From: Sphingomonas glacialis
Lineage (GTDB): Bacteria > Pseudomonadota > Alphaproteobacteria > Sphingomonadales > Sphingomonadaceae
Length of the DNA stretch: 64,000 nucleotides
NCBI RefSeq assembly: GCF_006439055.1
Contig: NZ_RCZC01000002.1
Location: forward strand, 1 to 64,000
Direction of reading: 5' to 3'
Translations under genes and position numbers: made by a program
Notes under the pieces: model-generated
Database searches by the model: none
What the model saw: only the letters and a program-made list of their open reading frames with translations
What the model was told of the DNA's origin: nothing
Shown: one piece after another, positions 52,214 to 62,362 of the stretch
Layout of the letters: every line of letters starts with the position of its first letter
How positions within the stretch are numbered: position 1 is the stretch's first letter

Positions 52214-55200
52214 ATGGGTAGCTCCCACTGTAGTCTGGGTGTAAATCCCTCAACAGGCCAAGAACTAGCCTGTCTGTCTAATTGGGGATCGCAGAAGGAA
52301 TTGCGTCTCTCAAAGCCCTCTAGCCATCGGTTTCCAAGTACCGATAGGCTGTTGTCGCGCATCGTAACTGTGCTCGCGGTAGCGGCGGCATTCGGCCTTC
52401 TCGGCTGGTGGGGCGTGATGTTGACACAGATGGAAGCACGCATCCCGCCGGTCTGGCTGCCCAACGCCATTGTCGTCGCGGTGCTGCTGCGCACTGATCG
52501 CCTGGCCCTATTTCTGCTGCCCGTCTGCTTCGCCGCAGGCGTGATTTCGGAACTCGTTCTGGACGAGTCGTTGATCCGCGCGGTCCTCTTGACTGGAAGC
52601 AACATTCTCGAAATCGCCGCGGTGGTCGCAGTGATGCGCCTATGGTGCGGCGAACGGCCGGATCTTACGCGCTTCCGCGAGGTGCTGGTTTTCGGTTTCG
52701 TTGGCGGAATTCTCGTCACCTGCGCCAAAGGCTTGCTGGCCGCCGCCGTGATGGCCGCTCAATTCGGCCGGCCCGATCCCGCCGACTGGTTCGCATGGTG
52801 GACCGCGGACAGCCTGGGAATGATGATTGTCGCGCCGATGGTGATGACCGCAATCGACGGATGGCGACGGCGCTCGCCCCCCAGTCTGGCAACGGTTCGG
52901 GAATGGTTCGTCGTGTTGTCCGTCGGGCTGGCAATCACGGTTGGGGTGTTCGCGCAGACTCATTTCCCTTTTCTGTTTCTGGTCACGCCAGTTGTGCTGG
53001 TCGCCGCGCTGAGGCTCGGACCGAGCGGGACGGTGGTGGCGACGGCGATGGTGGCCCTCGTTGCCGCAATCGCGACCCGCGCCCATCTTGGCCCTATTGA
53101 CCTGATCCGCGGTGATCTGAATGAAAAGCTGATTGCGCTGAAGGTGTTCCTGGTGACCAACGTTGCGATGGGACTGCCGATTGCCGCACTGATCGCGGGG
53201 TTGGAACGCGCCCGCGTGGACTTGGAGGCAAGCCGAGACTTTCAGCGGTCGATCCTTGAAAACATGCAAGAGGTGCTGTTTCGCACCGACAAGGAGGGAC
53301 GCTGGACCTTCCTCAATCCCGCATGGGAGCAACTGACCGGCTATTCGGTCGAAGAGAGCCTGGGCCAGCCGAGCTTCACAATACTGCACTCCGAGGAGGT
53401 CGATGAAGCGAAGCGGCTGACACAGAGCGCTAGGGATGGCGAAATGCCACCCCATTCGCGCGAGTGGCGGTTGCTCGGCGCGGACGGCAGCAGCATTCAT
53501 GTCGAAGTCGCGACAGCGAACCTCCACGATGCACAGGGCCGCTATCTCGGGCGAGCGGGAAGCGTTCGCGACATTACCGCGCGCAAGGCCGTGCAGGTCG
53601 CGCTCACCGAAAGTCAGAGACGTTTTCAGACGCTCGCCAACGTGTCGCCTGCGGGCATTTTCCAGTCGGATCTCACCGGCGCCTGTACCTACGTCAATCG
53701 CGCATGGCTCAATTTCGCGGGAATCAGCTTCGACGAAGCAATGGGTAGGGGATGGACGCGCGCCGTTTTGAAGGAGGACCTTCCACGCCTTCGAGACGAA
53801 TGGGCTACTGCTATGGTCGGTGGCACAGAATATCGCAGCTGGTTCCGGTTTCTCCGTCCCGATGGTTCACAGTCCTGGATGGAAGGCGTGAGTGCCCCCG
53901 AGTTCGACGAGAACGGAAGGCTGGTCGGGCATATCGGCGTCAGCTTAGATGTGACCGACCGAAAGCTCGCCGAACAGGCGCTGGTGGAAAGCGAGCAGCA
54001 GTTGAGCCTGCTGGCGGCACACGCAACAGACGCAGTGTTCCGGCTCGATCTGACGGGTCGATGCCTCTATGCCTCACCATCCGTGCGCGAACTGCTGGGC
54101 ATTTCGCCCAAGAGTGTGATCGGCCATGACTTGCTGACGGGGTTTTACCCCGATGACGAAGCAAGTGTGATCGCCGCCCATCGCGCGCTGGCGAGAGGCG
54201 AGGTTGAGCGGATCGTGGTCAGCTATCGCTCGGCACCGTTCGGCAAGCCCGGTACCTGGGTTTGGATGGAGGCCAATTGCGGTTTGGTGCGCGACCCGGA
54301 AACCGACGATCCGCTGGAAGTGATCGCCGCCGTGCGTGACATCACCGAGCGCAAGCAACTGGAGGTAGAGCTCGACGCGGCGCTGCAGCGCGCTGAGGCT
54401 GCGGCGCAGGCCAAGTCCTCGTTCCTTGCGAACATGAGCCACGAAATCCGGACGCCAATGAACGGCGTCGTTGGCTTCACCGAATTGCTGCTCGGCTCCG
54501 AGCTGACCGATGAGCAGCGCGACACCGTTCAGATCATCGCCGATTCGGGTAAGGCGATGATGCAACTCCTCAACGACATCCTCGACATCTCGAAGATTGA
54601 GGCTGGGCAGATGCGGTGCAATGAGGAGGCGATCGACCTCCCCGACGCGCTGAAATCCTGCATCAAGCTGATGGATGCGCTCGCGCGTCGCAAGTCGATC
54701 GTGCTCGGCATCGAAATCGCCGCCGATCTGCCAGAGTGGGTCATCACCGACGGACTGCGGCTACGCCAGATCGTCCTTAATCTGCTCGGCAACGCATTGA
54801 AATTCACCGACGTGGGATCAGTAACGCTGCGCGCCTCACGGCAAGCCGATCCGGACGGTGAACGCATCGAGATCGAGGTGGCCGACACCGGCCCGGGGAT
54901 CGCCGAGGACCGGCACCGTGCAATCTTCGAGCAGTTCGTTCAGGCTGACACATCGGTAGCGCGACAATATGGTGGCACCGGCCTTGGTCTTGCGATCAGC
55001 CGTCAGCTTGCGAGGCTGATTGGAGGCACCCTCGAGCTTTCCAGCATGCTCGGCAAAGGCACGAGCTTTTATTTGCGGCTACCGGTGCGGGAGGCTAGCC
55101 GCCCGGCATCGGTGCCGGGCGCAGACGATACCGCGCCCCGAAGAAGGCGTTGGACAAAGGGGCTGGCGGCGCGCGTGTTGGTGGCCGATGATCATGACGT

Positions 55201-55879
55201 CAATCAAATGCTCAGTCATGCGATGCTGGAACGGCTGGGATACCGCGTCGATATCGCCGAGGATGGCGCTGAGGCGATCGAATGCGTGGAAGCCGCCATG
55301 GCTTCGGGCGATCCGTATGGGATCGTATTGATGGACATCCAAATGCCGGTGCTCGACGGACTCGAGGCAAGCAGGCGAATCCGATCCTCGGGCATTACGG
55401 CGCGGCAATTGCCAATCCTGGCGTTGACCGCAAACGCGGGTACCGATGACATCGCCGCCTCTGTCGAAGCCGGCATGGAGGGGCATCTCGTAAAGCCGAT
55501 CCGAATGGCGGACCTGGATACCGCACTGCGTCGCTGGCTTTGCGACAGCGCCGTTGGGGGCGATCCGATCATCGCGAGCCCGACGGCGCCTATACCTATC
55601 TTCACGCCGAGCCCCGAGATGGCCGAACAGTTCGCGGCGCGCTGCGCGGAGACGCTCGATGCAATCGATGCGATGCTTCGCGCGGGGGTGTTTTCCGATG
55701 CGAACGTTAGAGAAATCGCCGTCGCAGTCCACAACATAGCAGGGACCGCCTTGATGTTTGGCCGGCCGGCGCTGGGGGCGGTTGCCTCCGCACTGGAGAA
55801 GGGGCTCGATCTGTGGTCGCCGAGCGAGCGGCCGGCCAAGGTTGCCGAATTGCTGAGCGCGATGCGCGACGCCGCATAA
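52214..55879 (+). CDS. MASE1-PAS hybrid sensor histidine kinase with REC and Hpt
   Basis: The 1221-residue protein has, in order: a MASE1-type membrane sensor (about residues 50-330; [16 protein letters not shown]); three PAS/PAC domains (about 345-745; the PAC ends RDITARK, LDVTDRK and RDITERK); HisKA with phospho-His in [20 protein letters not shown] (about 745); and HATPase ([39 protein letters not shown]). A receiver follows ([12 protein letters not shown], Asp in [12 protein letters not shown], Lys in HLVKPI), then a C-terminal Hpt-like domain with His in [13 protein letters not shown] (about 1175). A complete intramolecular phosphorelay is therefore possible. The ATG at 52214 has no good ribosome site, so the true start is uncertain. 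Confidence 0.9.
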   Translation: MGSSHCSLGVNPSTGQELACLSNWGSQKELRLSKPSSHRFPSTDRLLSRIVTVLAVAAAFGLLGWWGVMLTQMEARIPPVWLPNAIVVAVLLRTDRLALFLLPVCFAAGVISELVLDESLIRAVLLTGSNILEIAAVVAVMRLWCGERPDLTRFREVLVFGFVGGILVTCAKGLLAAAVMAAQFGRPDPADWFAWWTADSLGMMIVAPMVMTAIDGWRRRSPPSLATVREWFVVLSVGLAITVGVFAQTHFPFLFLVTPVVLVAALRLGPSGTVVATAMVALVAAIATRAHLGPIDLIRGDLNEKLIALKVFLVTNVAMGLPIAALIAGLERARVDLEASRDFQRSILENMQEVLFRTDKEGRWTFLNPAWEQLTGYSVEESLGQPSFTILHSEEVDEAKRLTQSARDGEMPPHSREWRLLGADGSSIHVEVATANLHDAQGRYLGRAGSVRDITARKAVQVALTESQRRFQTLANVSPAGIFQSDLTGACTYVNRAWLNFAGISFDEAMGRGWTRAVLKEDLPRLRDEWATAMVGGTEYRSWFRFLRPDGSQSWMEGVSAPEFDENGRLVGHIGVSLDVTDRKLAEQALVESEQQLSLLAAHATDAVFRLDLTGRCLYASPSVRELLGISPKSVIGHDLLTGFYPDDEASVIAAHRALARGEVERIVVSYRSAPFGKPGTWVWMEANCGLVRDPETDDPLEVIAAVRDITERKQLEVELDAALQRAEAAAQAKSSFLANMSHEIRTPMNGVVGFTELLLGSELTDEQRDTVQIIADSGKAMMQLLNDILDISKIEAGQMRCNEEAIDLPDALKSCIKLMDALARRKSIVLGIEIAADLPEWVITDGLRLRQIVLNLLGNALKFTDVGSVTLRASRQADPDGERIEIEVADTGPGIAEDRHRAIFEQFVQADTSVARQYGGTGLGLAISRQLARLIGGTLELSSMLGKGTSFYLRLPVREASRPASVPGADDTAPRRRRWTKGLAARVLVADDHDVNQMLSHAMLERLGYRVDIAEDGAEAIECVEAAMASGDPYGIVLMDIQMPVLDGLEASRRIRSSGITARQLPILALTANAGTDDIAASVEAGMEGHLVKPIRMADLDTALRRWLCDSAVGGDPIIASPTAPIPIFTPSPEMAEQFAARCAETLDAIDAMLRAGVFSDANVREIAVAVHNIAGTALMFGRPALGAVASALEKGLDLWSPSERPAKVAELLSAMRDAA

Positions 55880-55965
55880 CGATATTTTACGGGACGCGAT
55901 ACGGCGGCCGTCCAAGCGAACGATGCCGGGGCGCGTCCGTAAATTCTCTGACCTAAGCATGCGCG

Positions 55966-56385
55966 ATGATAGAGTCTCGACTGAAACCGCCAGCTGCAGA
56001 GTTGCGAAGCGCTTCCCTGTTCGACAATTTCGAAGCGCCGCTCGTCGCGCTTGCGGCCGGATCCGGTTTGGTCTCGATCGATGCGCGGCTTGCGGCGTTG
56101 GTCGCTTGACTGACGGACAGGCTTGATGGCCCACGGTCTGATCACCGGTCGCTTGGTCGAAAGCATTACTGCGCTCTTCGGGAGCCTCTCGCTCACGATC
56201 GCCCGGAGCCACGACCCGGAGACGCGCTGAAGCGACGGAAAGGTATCCTTGCCGGAACGGCCGGCCGCTCTCGATCGTATTCATGCCATCATGACAGAAT
56301 TAGCACACGCCACGCCGGGCCTTTTGGTCCAGACGAAGTCGCCGGGCGAGGCGCTGCGCTCTGGCGGCGCCCCCCATTTCGCGCT
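55966..56385 (+). pseudogene. otsB: trehalose-6-phosphate phosphatase (otsB) pseudogene
   Basis: Frame 1 from 55966 reads AAELRSASLFDNFEAPLVAL and IDARLAALVA, then TGA. This matches the OtsB N-terminus, where the HAD motif LFLDFDGTLV is normally found, but the catalytic DFDGT is lost. After a one-base shift, GLITGRLVESITALFG and LSLTIARSHDPETR follow the OtsB ISGR and IAG.HG.E blocks. After another in-frame TGA, PAALDRIHAIMTELAHATPG and LLVQTKSPGEAL match the middle OtsB segment (LLVEDK..ALHYR). The C-terminal third with the GDDLTDED motif is gone. The remnant leads directly into otsA, the usual partner. Confidence 0.75.
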
Positions 56386-56439
56386 CGTCGATCGCGCGGG
56401 TCCGTTCGCTCGGAGCTGCGTGCCGTGGAGTGCGAGCCG

Positions 56440-57825
56440 GTGAGCAGACTGATCATCATCTCGAACCGCGTGTCGGCCCCGAAGGGATCGCAATCCGGTG
56501 CTCAGGGTGGGTTGGCGGTCGCGCTCGCCTCGGCCCTACGCGAGCATGACGGCCTATGGTTCGGCTGGTCGGGCGAACGGATCGACACCTTCACCGGCGA
56601 GATCGACTTTCAAACCAACCAGGGTGTCACGACCGCCACGATCGACCTGGAGGACCAGGATATCGACGAATATTACAACGGCTATGCCAACCGGACGCTG
56701 TGGCCATTGTTCCACTTCCGCGTTGATCTGGCCGAATATGAGCGCGACTTCGCGGGGGGCTATCAGCGGGTCAATGCGCGCTTCGCCGACATGGTCTCGC
56801 CGCTGCTCAAGACCGATGACGTCGTATGGATCCAGGATTACCACTTGTTCCCGCTCGGCGACGAACTGCGCCAGAGCGGCTGCACCAATCGGCTCGGTTT
56901 CTTCCTGCACATTCCCTGGCCGCCCCGTCGGCTGCTATCGATCCTCCCCGAAGCGGCGGAATTGGTCCGGCGGATGTTCGCCTATGATGTGATCGGCTTT
57001 CACACCGCGGAATGGCTGGAGTCGTTTCTCGATTTCGTCCGGCTCGAGCTCGGAGGGGCTGTCGGTACGGACGGCATCGTCACGCTCGGCGACCGCAGCG
57101 TGCGCGTCCTGGTGTGCCCGATCGGGATCGACACGTCCGAATTTGTCGAGCTCGCAGCGGGCGTGCCGGCGCGATTGGCGTACCGGAAAATGCGCGACAG
57201 CGCCGATGGCCGCGACATGATCGTCGGGGTCGACCGACTCGATTACTCGAAGGGGCTGGAAGAGCGCTTCCTTGGCTATGAGCGTTTCCTGGTCGAGCAT
57301 CCAGAAGAGCGCAAAGAAGTGTTCCTCCTCCAGATCGCCCCGCCGTCGCGCGGCGCGGTGGGCAGCTATCAGCGGATCCGCGACACGCTGCAGGGCCTGG
57401 CGGGGCGGATCAACGGTGCCTATGCCGATGTCGATTGGGTCCCGATCCGCTACGTCAACCAGGGCTATGCCCGCGACACGTTGGCCGGCATCTATCGGGC
57501 GGCAAAGATCGGGCTGGTCACGCCGCTGCGCGACGGGATGAATCTGGTCGCGAAGGAATATGTCGCCGCGCAGAATCCCGAGGATCCCGGCGTGCTGATT
57601 CTGTCGCGCTTCGCCGGGGCTGCAGCCCAATTAACCGAGGCGATCCTGGTCAACCCCTACAGCGCCGAGGAAGTGTCGGACGCGATCCTGCAAGCCATGC
57701 GAATGGATCGGACGGAGCGCATTCGACGGTGGCGCGCCTGCATGGGGTCGATCGAAACGCAGGACATCGATTGGTGGCGGCAGACGTTTCTCGATGCGCT
57801 GATGCTGCCGAGAGCCGGCGCCTAG
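56440..57825 (+). CDS. otsA: trehalose-6-phosphate synthase
   Basis: The 461-residue GT20 enzyme makes trehalose-6-phosphate from UDP-glucose and glucose-6-phosphate. Family marks are RLIIISNRVSAPKG, GGLAVAL, WFGWSGE, VWIQDYHLFPLGDELRQ, GFFLHIPWPPRRLL, GVDRLDYSKGLEERF, and TPLRDGMNLVAKEYVAAQ. The start is GTG at 56440 (GGAG about nine bases upstream); GTG at 56425 is also open. The frame is intact although the otsB copy just upstream is decayed, so dephosphorylation must rely on a phosphatase outside the window. Confidence 0.95.
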   Translation: MSRLIIISNRVSAPKGSQSGAQGGLAVALASALREHDGLWFGWSGERIDTFTGEIDFQTNQGVTTATIDLEDQDIDEYYNGYANRTLWPLFHFRVDLAEYERDFAGGYQRVNARFADMVSPLLKTDDVVWIQDYHLFPLGDELRQSGCTNRLGFFLHIPWPPRRLLSILPEAAELVRRMFAYDVIGFHTAEWLESFLDFVRLELGGAVGTDGIVTLGDRSVRVLVCPIGIDTSEFVELAAGVPARLAYRKMRDSADGRDMIVGVDRLDYSKGLEERFLGYERFLVEHPEERKEVFLLQIAPPSRGAVGSYQRIRDTLQGLAGRINGAYADVDWVPIRYVNQGYARDTLAGIYRAAKIGLVTPLRDGMNLVAKEYVAAQNPEDPGVLILSRFAGAAAQLTEAILVNPYSAEEVSDAILQAMRMDRTERIRRWRACMGSIETQDIDWWRQTFLDALMLPRAGA

Positions 57826-57966
57826 GGCTTTGCCGTAGGCAGCGAAAAACACCGGCCGGGGGCGCCTGACCAATGCCTTGCGCAGAGCGACAAACAGCGC
57901 GTTGCGACGACCGGTTGAATCCGCCCGGACTGGGTCGGTCTCTGCGGCAATACGCATCTGCGCTGA

Positions 57967-58632
57967 TCACGCGTGAAAGGTGACGATCTGGTCGAGCGGC
58001 TCGCGCGGCGCGATCACGCCGTTCACCGGATCGTCGGTATCGGCATAGCCCAGCGCCATGCCGGCAATAATGTACTCGTCCTCCGGTATCGAGAGGATCC
58101 GTCGCGTTGCACTCCAAAACAGGTTCCAGGCACCCTGGGCGCAGGTGTCTAACCCGCGGTCCTTCGCAGTCAGCATCAACGTCTGCATAAACATGCCAAT
58201 GTCGAGGAACGACATCGAATCCAGCTCCTTGTCGATCGTGAAGATCAGCCCGACAGGGGCGTCGAAGAAGCTGTAATTCCGGCCCCATTGGCGCCAGCTA
58301 GCCGCGTCGTCGCCACGCGCAATTCCGATCCGCCCGTACATGTCCTTGCCGAGTGCTCGCATCCTAGAGATGTAAGGCTCCTTGCGTTTGGACGAGCGCG
58401 GAAACTCTGCCTTGTCGTCGTCCGGCCGGGTTTCACGATGCGCCAGCACTTCTTCCTCGAGGCGCCGGCGCGTGTCACCTGAGACGACGTGCACCTTCCA
58501 CGGCTGGATATTGGTGCCCGAAGGCGCCAGGCAGGCGGTCTGCAGCAATTCTCGGATCAATTCCGCTGGCACCGGGTCCGACCGGAAAGCGCGAACCGAG
58601 TGTCTGGCGCGGACTACGTCGTCGAATTGCAT
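57967..58632 (-). CDS. nitroreductase-family FMN-dependent oxidoreductase
   Basis: The 221-residue protein starts VVRARHSVRAFRSDPVP, the FMN phosphate-binding Arg region of nitroreductases. It continues with CLAPSGTNIQPWKVHVVSGD, DIGMFMQTLMLTAKDRGLDT and AGMALGYADTDDPVN, all standard nitroreductase blocks. It would be a soluble NAD(P)H-dependent flavoprotein acting on nitro compounds, quinones or enones. It is convergent with otsA and apparently monocistronic. Confidence 0.9.
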   Translation of the reverse strand: MQFDDVVRARHSVRAFRSDPVPAELIRELLQTACLAPSGTNIQPWKVHVVSGDTRRRLEEEVLAHRETRPDDDKAEFPRSSKRKEPYISRMRALGKDMYGRIGIARGDDAASWRQWGRNYSFFDAPVGLIFTIDKELDSMSFLDIGMFMQTLMLTAKDRGLDTCAQGAWNLFWSATRRILSIPEDEYIIAGMALGYADTDDPVNGVIAPREPLDQIVTFHA

Positions 58633-58766
58633 GGTCCAGCCTCGTTACAGCGCGGGTGTCTACCTCAGCATAAACGCGACCTCGCCAAAGGCGAACCGCA
58701 TTCGAGACCGCATGTGAACGAACGGCTGCAGTTTGACAGGGCCAGGATCGCAATGACCGCCTGATT

Positions 58767-59103
58767 GTGGGTCTATACGGTAGCACGCTGGGCGGTGTGA
58801 GCCGCTTATTTGCGATTGTTTGGTTGGCGTCCGACGGTCTTTCGGACCGCTTCATAAGGTTAGGGGACGGCGAAGGGGAGCGAGCTGTGTATCGGGAGGC
58901 GATTACGCGCTCGCGGATCACTAACTTTCGCTGGCACGCCCTGCGGAATAGCTGGGTAAGCTGGCTCAGGTAAGGTGACGTCCCCACCTGGGTGCTGCAG
59001 GAGCTGGGATGCTGGAAATCGGAGACGATGGTGCGCCGCTACGCGCACATGTCGGTGAGGTATTTGCAGCCTTACGCGGACCACGTAGGCCAGCGATCTA
59101 AAG
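58767..59103 (+). pseudogene. tyrosine recombinase (phage-type integrase) C-terminal remnant
   Basis: One frame reads ITNFRWHALRNSWVSWLR, then a TAA at 58971, then GDVPTWVLQELGCWKSETMV and RRYAHMSVRYLQPYADHV. This is the catalytic end of a phage-type integrase: HxxR motif (HALR), the region of the last His/Trp (GCW) and the nucleophile Tyr in RRYAHM. The N-terminal half is missing and the TAA splits the catalytic domain. Upstream sequence from 58767 is in the same frame but not recognisable. No attachment site or tRNA was found beside it. Confidence 0.8.
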
Positions 59104-59201
59104 GCGCCTGGCGGGTTTCGGTAACACCATCGTATAATGGTGTCCTCGGTCACCCCCGGACGAAGAGACCTGCACGAAATCGAGTCTTCGGGAGCACTGC
59201 A

Positions 59202-60614
59202 ATGCGCGGTTTTGCAACGCCACCGTTCATTCGAGATAGAGCAACGTGGTCTCCACGTGTAAGGCGACGTCATCCCCTAGCATTGCGACTCTTGCGGATT
59301 GCGATCGCTGGACTGGTTTTCGGCGCTATGGGCGAGGCAGGCGCGCAGACGACGCAGCTTGCTCCAACACCGGCGCAGACTCGCGGCGAAAACGGCGAGG
59401 CGCTGCGGCGGCCCGAGGCCACGGTCACCCTGGCCTTGACCTATACCAGCGATCTCAACGGCGACGTGAGCGGAGGCGATCGGCGCGGTGCTGCGTATCT
59501 CCAGCGGGTCGGCGTCATCGCCGACGCGGACCTCGATCGGCTGGTGGGTTGGCGCGGCGCATCGGCGCATCTGAGCGTCCACTCGATCGTCGGGGAGGGG
59601 CTATCGGCGCACCGCGTCGGCAACGTCCTGACGGTCAGCGGGATCGAGGCCGAGCCGGCGCTGCGGCTGTTCAATCTGTGGATCGAACAGAAGGTTGGCC
59701 GCGGTGCGACGCTGCGGGTCGGGCAGTTCACCGCCGGACAGGAATTCGCGATCAGCCCGACCGCCAATCTCTTCGTCAACGCCACCTTCGGCTGGCCGGG
59801 AAGCTTCGCGACCGACCTGCCGAGCGGCGGTCCCGCCTATCCGCTGGCCGCGCCCGGCATCCGGGTCGCGCTCGAGCCAGGCGCCCGTACCAAGCTCCGG
59901 CTCGCGGTCTTTGCGGGCGACCCCGCGGGCCCCGGTGGCGGAGACCCGCAGCGCCGCGACCTGCACGGCCTCAATGGCTGGCGTCTTGCGGGCAAGCCCT
60001 TCGTCATCGGGGAAATCGCGCGCACCGCGTCGGGCGCCGATCCGGCCTGGTCGATCGTCCTTGGCAGCTGGGTGCATTTCGACCGCTTCCAGGATCTTCG
60101 CTACGACGTCGCCGGACGATCGCTGGCGGGGCAAGGTGCGAACGATCCGGCGTTGCAGCATGCCGGGAACGCTGCGGTTTATGCGATCCTCGATCTCAAG
60201 CTGCTGCAATCGAACGGTCGAACGCTTCACGGCTTCCTGCGCGGCAGTGCCAGTCCGCAGGATCGAAACGCGATCGATCTCTACGCCGATGGCGGGCTTT
60301 CATTGACGCAACCCTTCAAGGGCCGCCCGAATGATGTGGTGGGGATCGGCGCGGCAGTCGCGCGGCTATCGCCGCGGCTGCGTGGCCTTGTGAAGGACCA
60401 ATCCGCGCTCTCGGGGCAGCCGGTCTTTACGCCCGCGGTCGAAGCGGTGTTCGAGATTACCTATCAGGCGCAAGTGCGGCGGGGTCTGTCGGTTCAGCCG
60501 AACGTGCAGCTGGTGCTGCATCCGTCGGCCGCGGTCATCGCCGATCCGCAGCAGTTGAGCGCCGCGCCATCGAACGCTGTCGTCGTCGGCGTGCGGACGG
60601 CATTTCGTTTGTGA
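59202..60614 (+). CDS. OprB-family carbohydrate porin
   Basis: The 470-residue outer-membrane protein has a signal region (LALRLLRIAIAGLVFGAMGE, ending AGAQ) and the OprB/carbohydrate-porin plan: LALTYTSDLNGDVSGGDRRG, LFNLWIEQKVGRGATLRVGQ, FTAGQEFAISPTANLFVNAT, and a C-terminus PSNAVVVGVRTAFRL typical of the family. The ATG at 59202 has GGAG eight bases upstream. The same frame is open upstream only because it runs into the integrase remnant. It probably allows passive sugar uptake. Confidence 0.88.
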   Translation: MRGFATPPFIRDRATWSPRVRRRHPLALRLLRIAIAGLVFGAMGEAGAQTTQLAPTPAQTRGENGEALRRPEATVTLALTYTSDLNGDVSGGDRRGAAYLQRVGVIADADLDRLVGWRGASAHLSVHSIVGEGLSAHRVGNVLTVSGIEAEPALRLFNLWIEQKVGRGATLRVGQFTAGQEFAISPTANLFVNATFGWPGSFATDLPSGGPAYPLAAPGIRVALEPGARTKLRLAVFAGDPAGPGGGDPQRRDLHGLNGWRLAGKPFVIGEIARTASGADPAWSIVLGSWVHFDRFQDLRYDVAGRSLAGQGANDPALQHAGNAAVYAILDLKLLQSNGRTLHGFLRGSASPQDRNAIDLYADGGLSLTQPFKGRPNDVVGIGAAVARLSPRLRGLVKDQSALSGQPVFTPAVEAVFEITYQAQVRRGLSVQPNVQLVLHPSAAVIADPQQLSAAPSNAVVVGVRTAFRL

Positions 60615-60718
60615 GCGTCCGTGCTCGCAACCGCGACAGGTCTCTCGCGCTTTCACACCATCGCGGTATCATCCGCCGCGCATGACTATCCCGACCCGAT
60701 CGCATCAGGAAACGTCCC

Positions 60719-62335
60719 ATGGAAACTATCGGCCGCGATTTGCGCGAGATGCAGCGCATCCCTTTGACGGCGTCGCATGTCGATGCGCTGCGCGCCAACG
60801 GCATCGAACGGCGCTATCCCGCGGAAACCTTCCTGGCGCGACCGGGCGAGCCCGCCGACCGCTTTCTCTATGTCCTGTCGGGCGAGATCGAGGTGGTGAA
60901 CCCGTTCACCGACAAACGACACCTCGCCTCGACGCTCGGACCCACCCAGTTCATGGCCGAAATCTCGTTTCTGAACGGCGGAAATTGGTCGATGGCGATG
61001 CGGACGGTCAGCGAGACCACCGTCATCGACGTGCCGCGCCTGCAGATGTTGCGGTTGATGTCCGACATTCCCGAGATGTCGGACATCGTCATCACGGTTC
61101 TTGCCGCGCGCCGGCGCCGGCAGCTCGATTCGGGCGATGGCACACTCGTCCTGATTGGCGAAGATGACGACCGCGCGGTCAGACGGATCGCGGAATTCGC
61201 GAGCCGCAACCGGCTGCCCTACAGGTCCTATGCGCTGGGCAGCCCCGAAGCCGTTGCAGTGGCGACGAGTTGCGCGACGGATCCCGGCCGACCCGCCGTC
61301 ATTTTCGGCCGTGATATCGTCGTGGCGGACCCGACGCCGGAGAAGGTCGCCCGGCTGCTCGGGCTCAACCGCGATCTCGTCAATGACGAGGCGTTCGACG
61401 TGCTGATCGTCGGCGGGGGACCGGCGGGCGTCGCGGCCGGCGTCTATGCCGGTGCGGAGGGCCTTCATGCGCTCGTCATCGAGGACATCGCGATCGGTGG
61501 CCAGGCGGGGACATCGAGCCGCATCGAAAACTATATGGGGTTCCCCACCGGAATCTCGGGCGCGGATCTCGTCTGGCGCGGGGAAATCCAGGCGATGAAG
61601 TTCGGGACGCGTTTTGCCATGCCACGCCGCGTCGCCAAGCTCGAGCACCTCGACGAAGGCGGGTTCTGCGCGACGTTCGACAATGAACAGCGCGTGCGCG
61701 GACGTGCCGTCGTCGTCGCGACGGGCGTTCAGTATCGGCGCTTGCCGATCGATCGGCTCGAGGAATTCGAGGGTGCGGGGGTCTATTATGCGGCGACGGA
61801 AAACGAGGCGCGCTACTGTGCCAATGCCGAGACGGTGATCATCGGGGGCGGCAACTCGGCGGGACAAGCGGCGATGTTTCTCAGTCGGAGCGCGCGCCAC
61901 GTTCGCCTGCTCGTGCGCGGCACCTCCCCGGCGTCGTCGATGTCGAGCTATCTGTCCTCGCGCCTAGAAGCGGACGCGGCGATTTCGATCGAATATGGCG
62001 CAGAGATCACCGCGCTGCACGGCGCCGATCACCTTGAGGCGGTGACGATCCGCACCATCGCCGATGGAAGATCGCGCACCCTTGCGACCTGCGCGGTGTT
62101 CATCATGGTCGGGGCCGCGCCCAATACCGGATGGCTGTCGGATCTTGTCGAATTGGACGCGAACGGCTTCGTCCGGACCGGCGACGCCGTCGGAAGTCCT
62201 TCGCCTTACGGGACGTCCCATCCGGGGATATTCGCGGTTGGCGATGTTCGCGCGAATTCGGTCAAGCGGGTCGCGTCGTCGGTCGGCGAAGGCTCCGTCG
62301 TCATCTCCAGCTTGTGGGCGTATGTGCGCGGCTGA
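60719..62335 (+). CDS. cNMP-binding, thioredoxin-reductase-like flavoprotein
   Basis: The 538-residue protein has an N-terminal cyclic-nucleotide-binding domain (about residues 15-135; YPAETFLARPGEPADRFLYV, GPTQFMAEISFLNGG), a short thioredoxin-like segment (about 135-215; FASRNRLPYRSY) and a C-terminal pyridine-nucleotide-disulfide-reductase-like part (about 225-538). Its FAD motif is VLIVGGGPAGVAAGVYAGAE, its NAD(P)H motif VIIGGGNSAGQAAMFLSRSA and its second FAD motif GIFAVGDVR. The CxxC redox pair of true thioredoxin reductases is absent; the equivalent region reads NEARYCANAET with one Cys. Activity is therefore uncertain. RBS AGGAAA before ATG. Confidence 0.9.
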   Translation: METIGRDLREMQRIPLTASHVDALRANGIERRYPAETFLARPGEPADRFLYVLSGEIEVVNPFTDKRHLASTLGPTQFMAEISFLNGGNWSMAMRTVSETTVIDVPRLQMLRLMSDIPEMSDIVITVLAARRRRQLDSGDGTLVLIGEDDDRAVRRIAEFASRNRLPYRSYALGSPEAVAVATSCATDPGRPAVIFGRDIVVADPTPEKVARLLGLNRDLVNDEAFDVLIVGGGPAGVAAGVYAGAEGLHALVIEDIAIGGQAGTSSRIENYMGFPTGISGADLVWRGEIQAMKFGTRFAMPRRVAKLEHLDEGGFCATFDNEQRVRGRAVVVATGVQYRRLPIDRLEEFEGAGVYYAATENEARYCANAETVIIGGGNSAGQAAMFLSRSARHVRLLVRGTSPASSMSSYLSSRLEADAAISIEYGAEITALHGADHLEAVTIRTIADGRSRTLATCAVFIMVGAAPNTGWLSDLVELDANGFVRTGDAVGSPSPYGTSHPGIFAVGDVRANSVKRVASSVGEGSVVISSLWAYVRG

Positions 62336-62362
62336 TCGGCGCGGTGACCGGGCAGCGTGCCC

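Noticed and set aside
52214..52280. tRNA- or tmRNA-like segment (GGTGTAAATCCC resembles a T-arm)
   Set aside because: No acceptor stem, anticodon arm or CCA-compatible end could be drawn around it.
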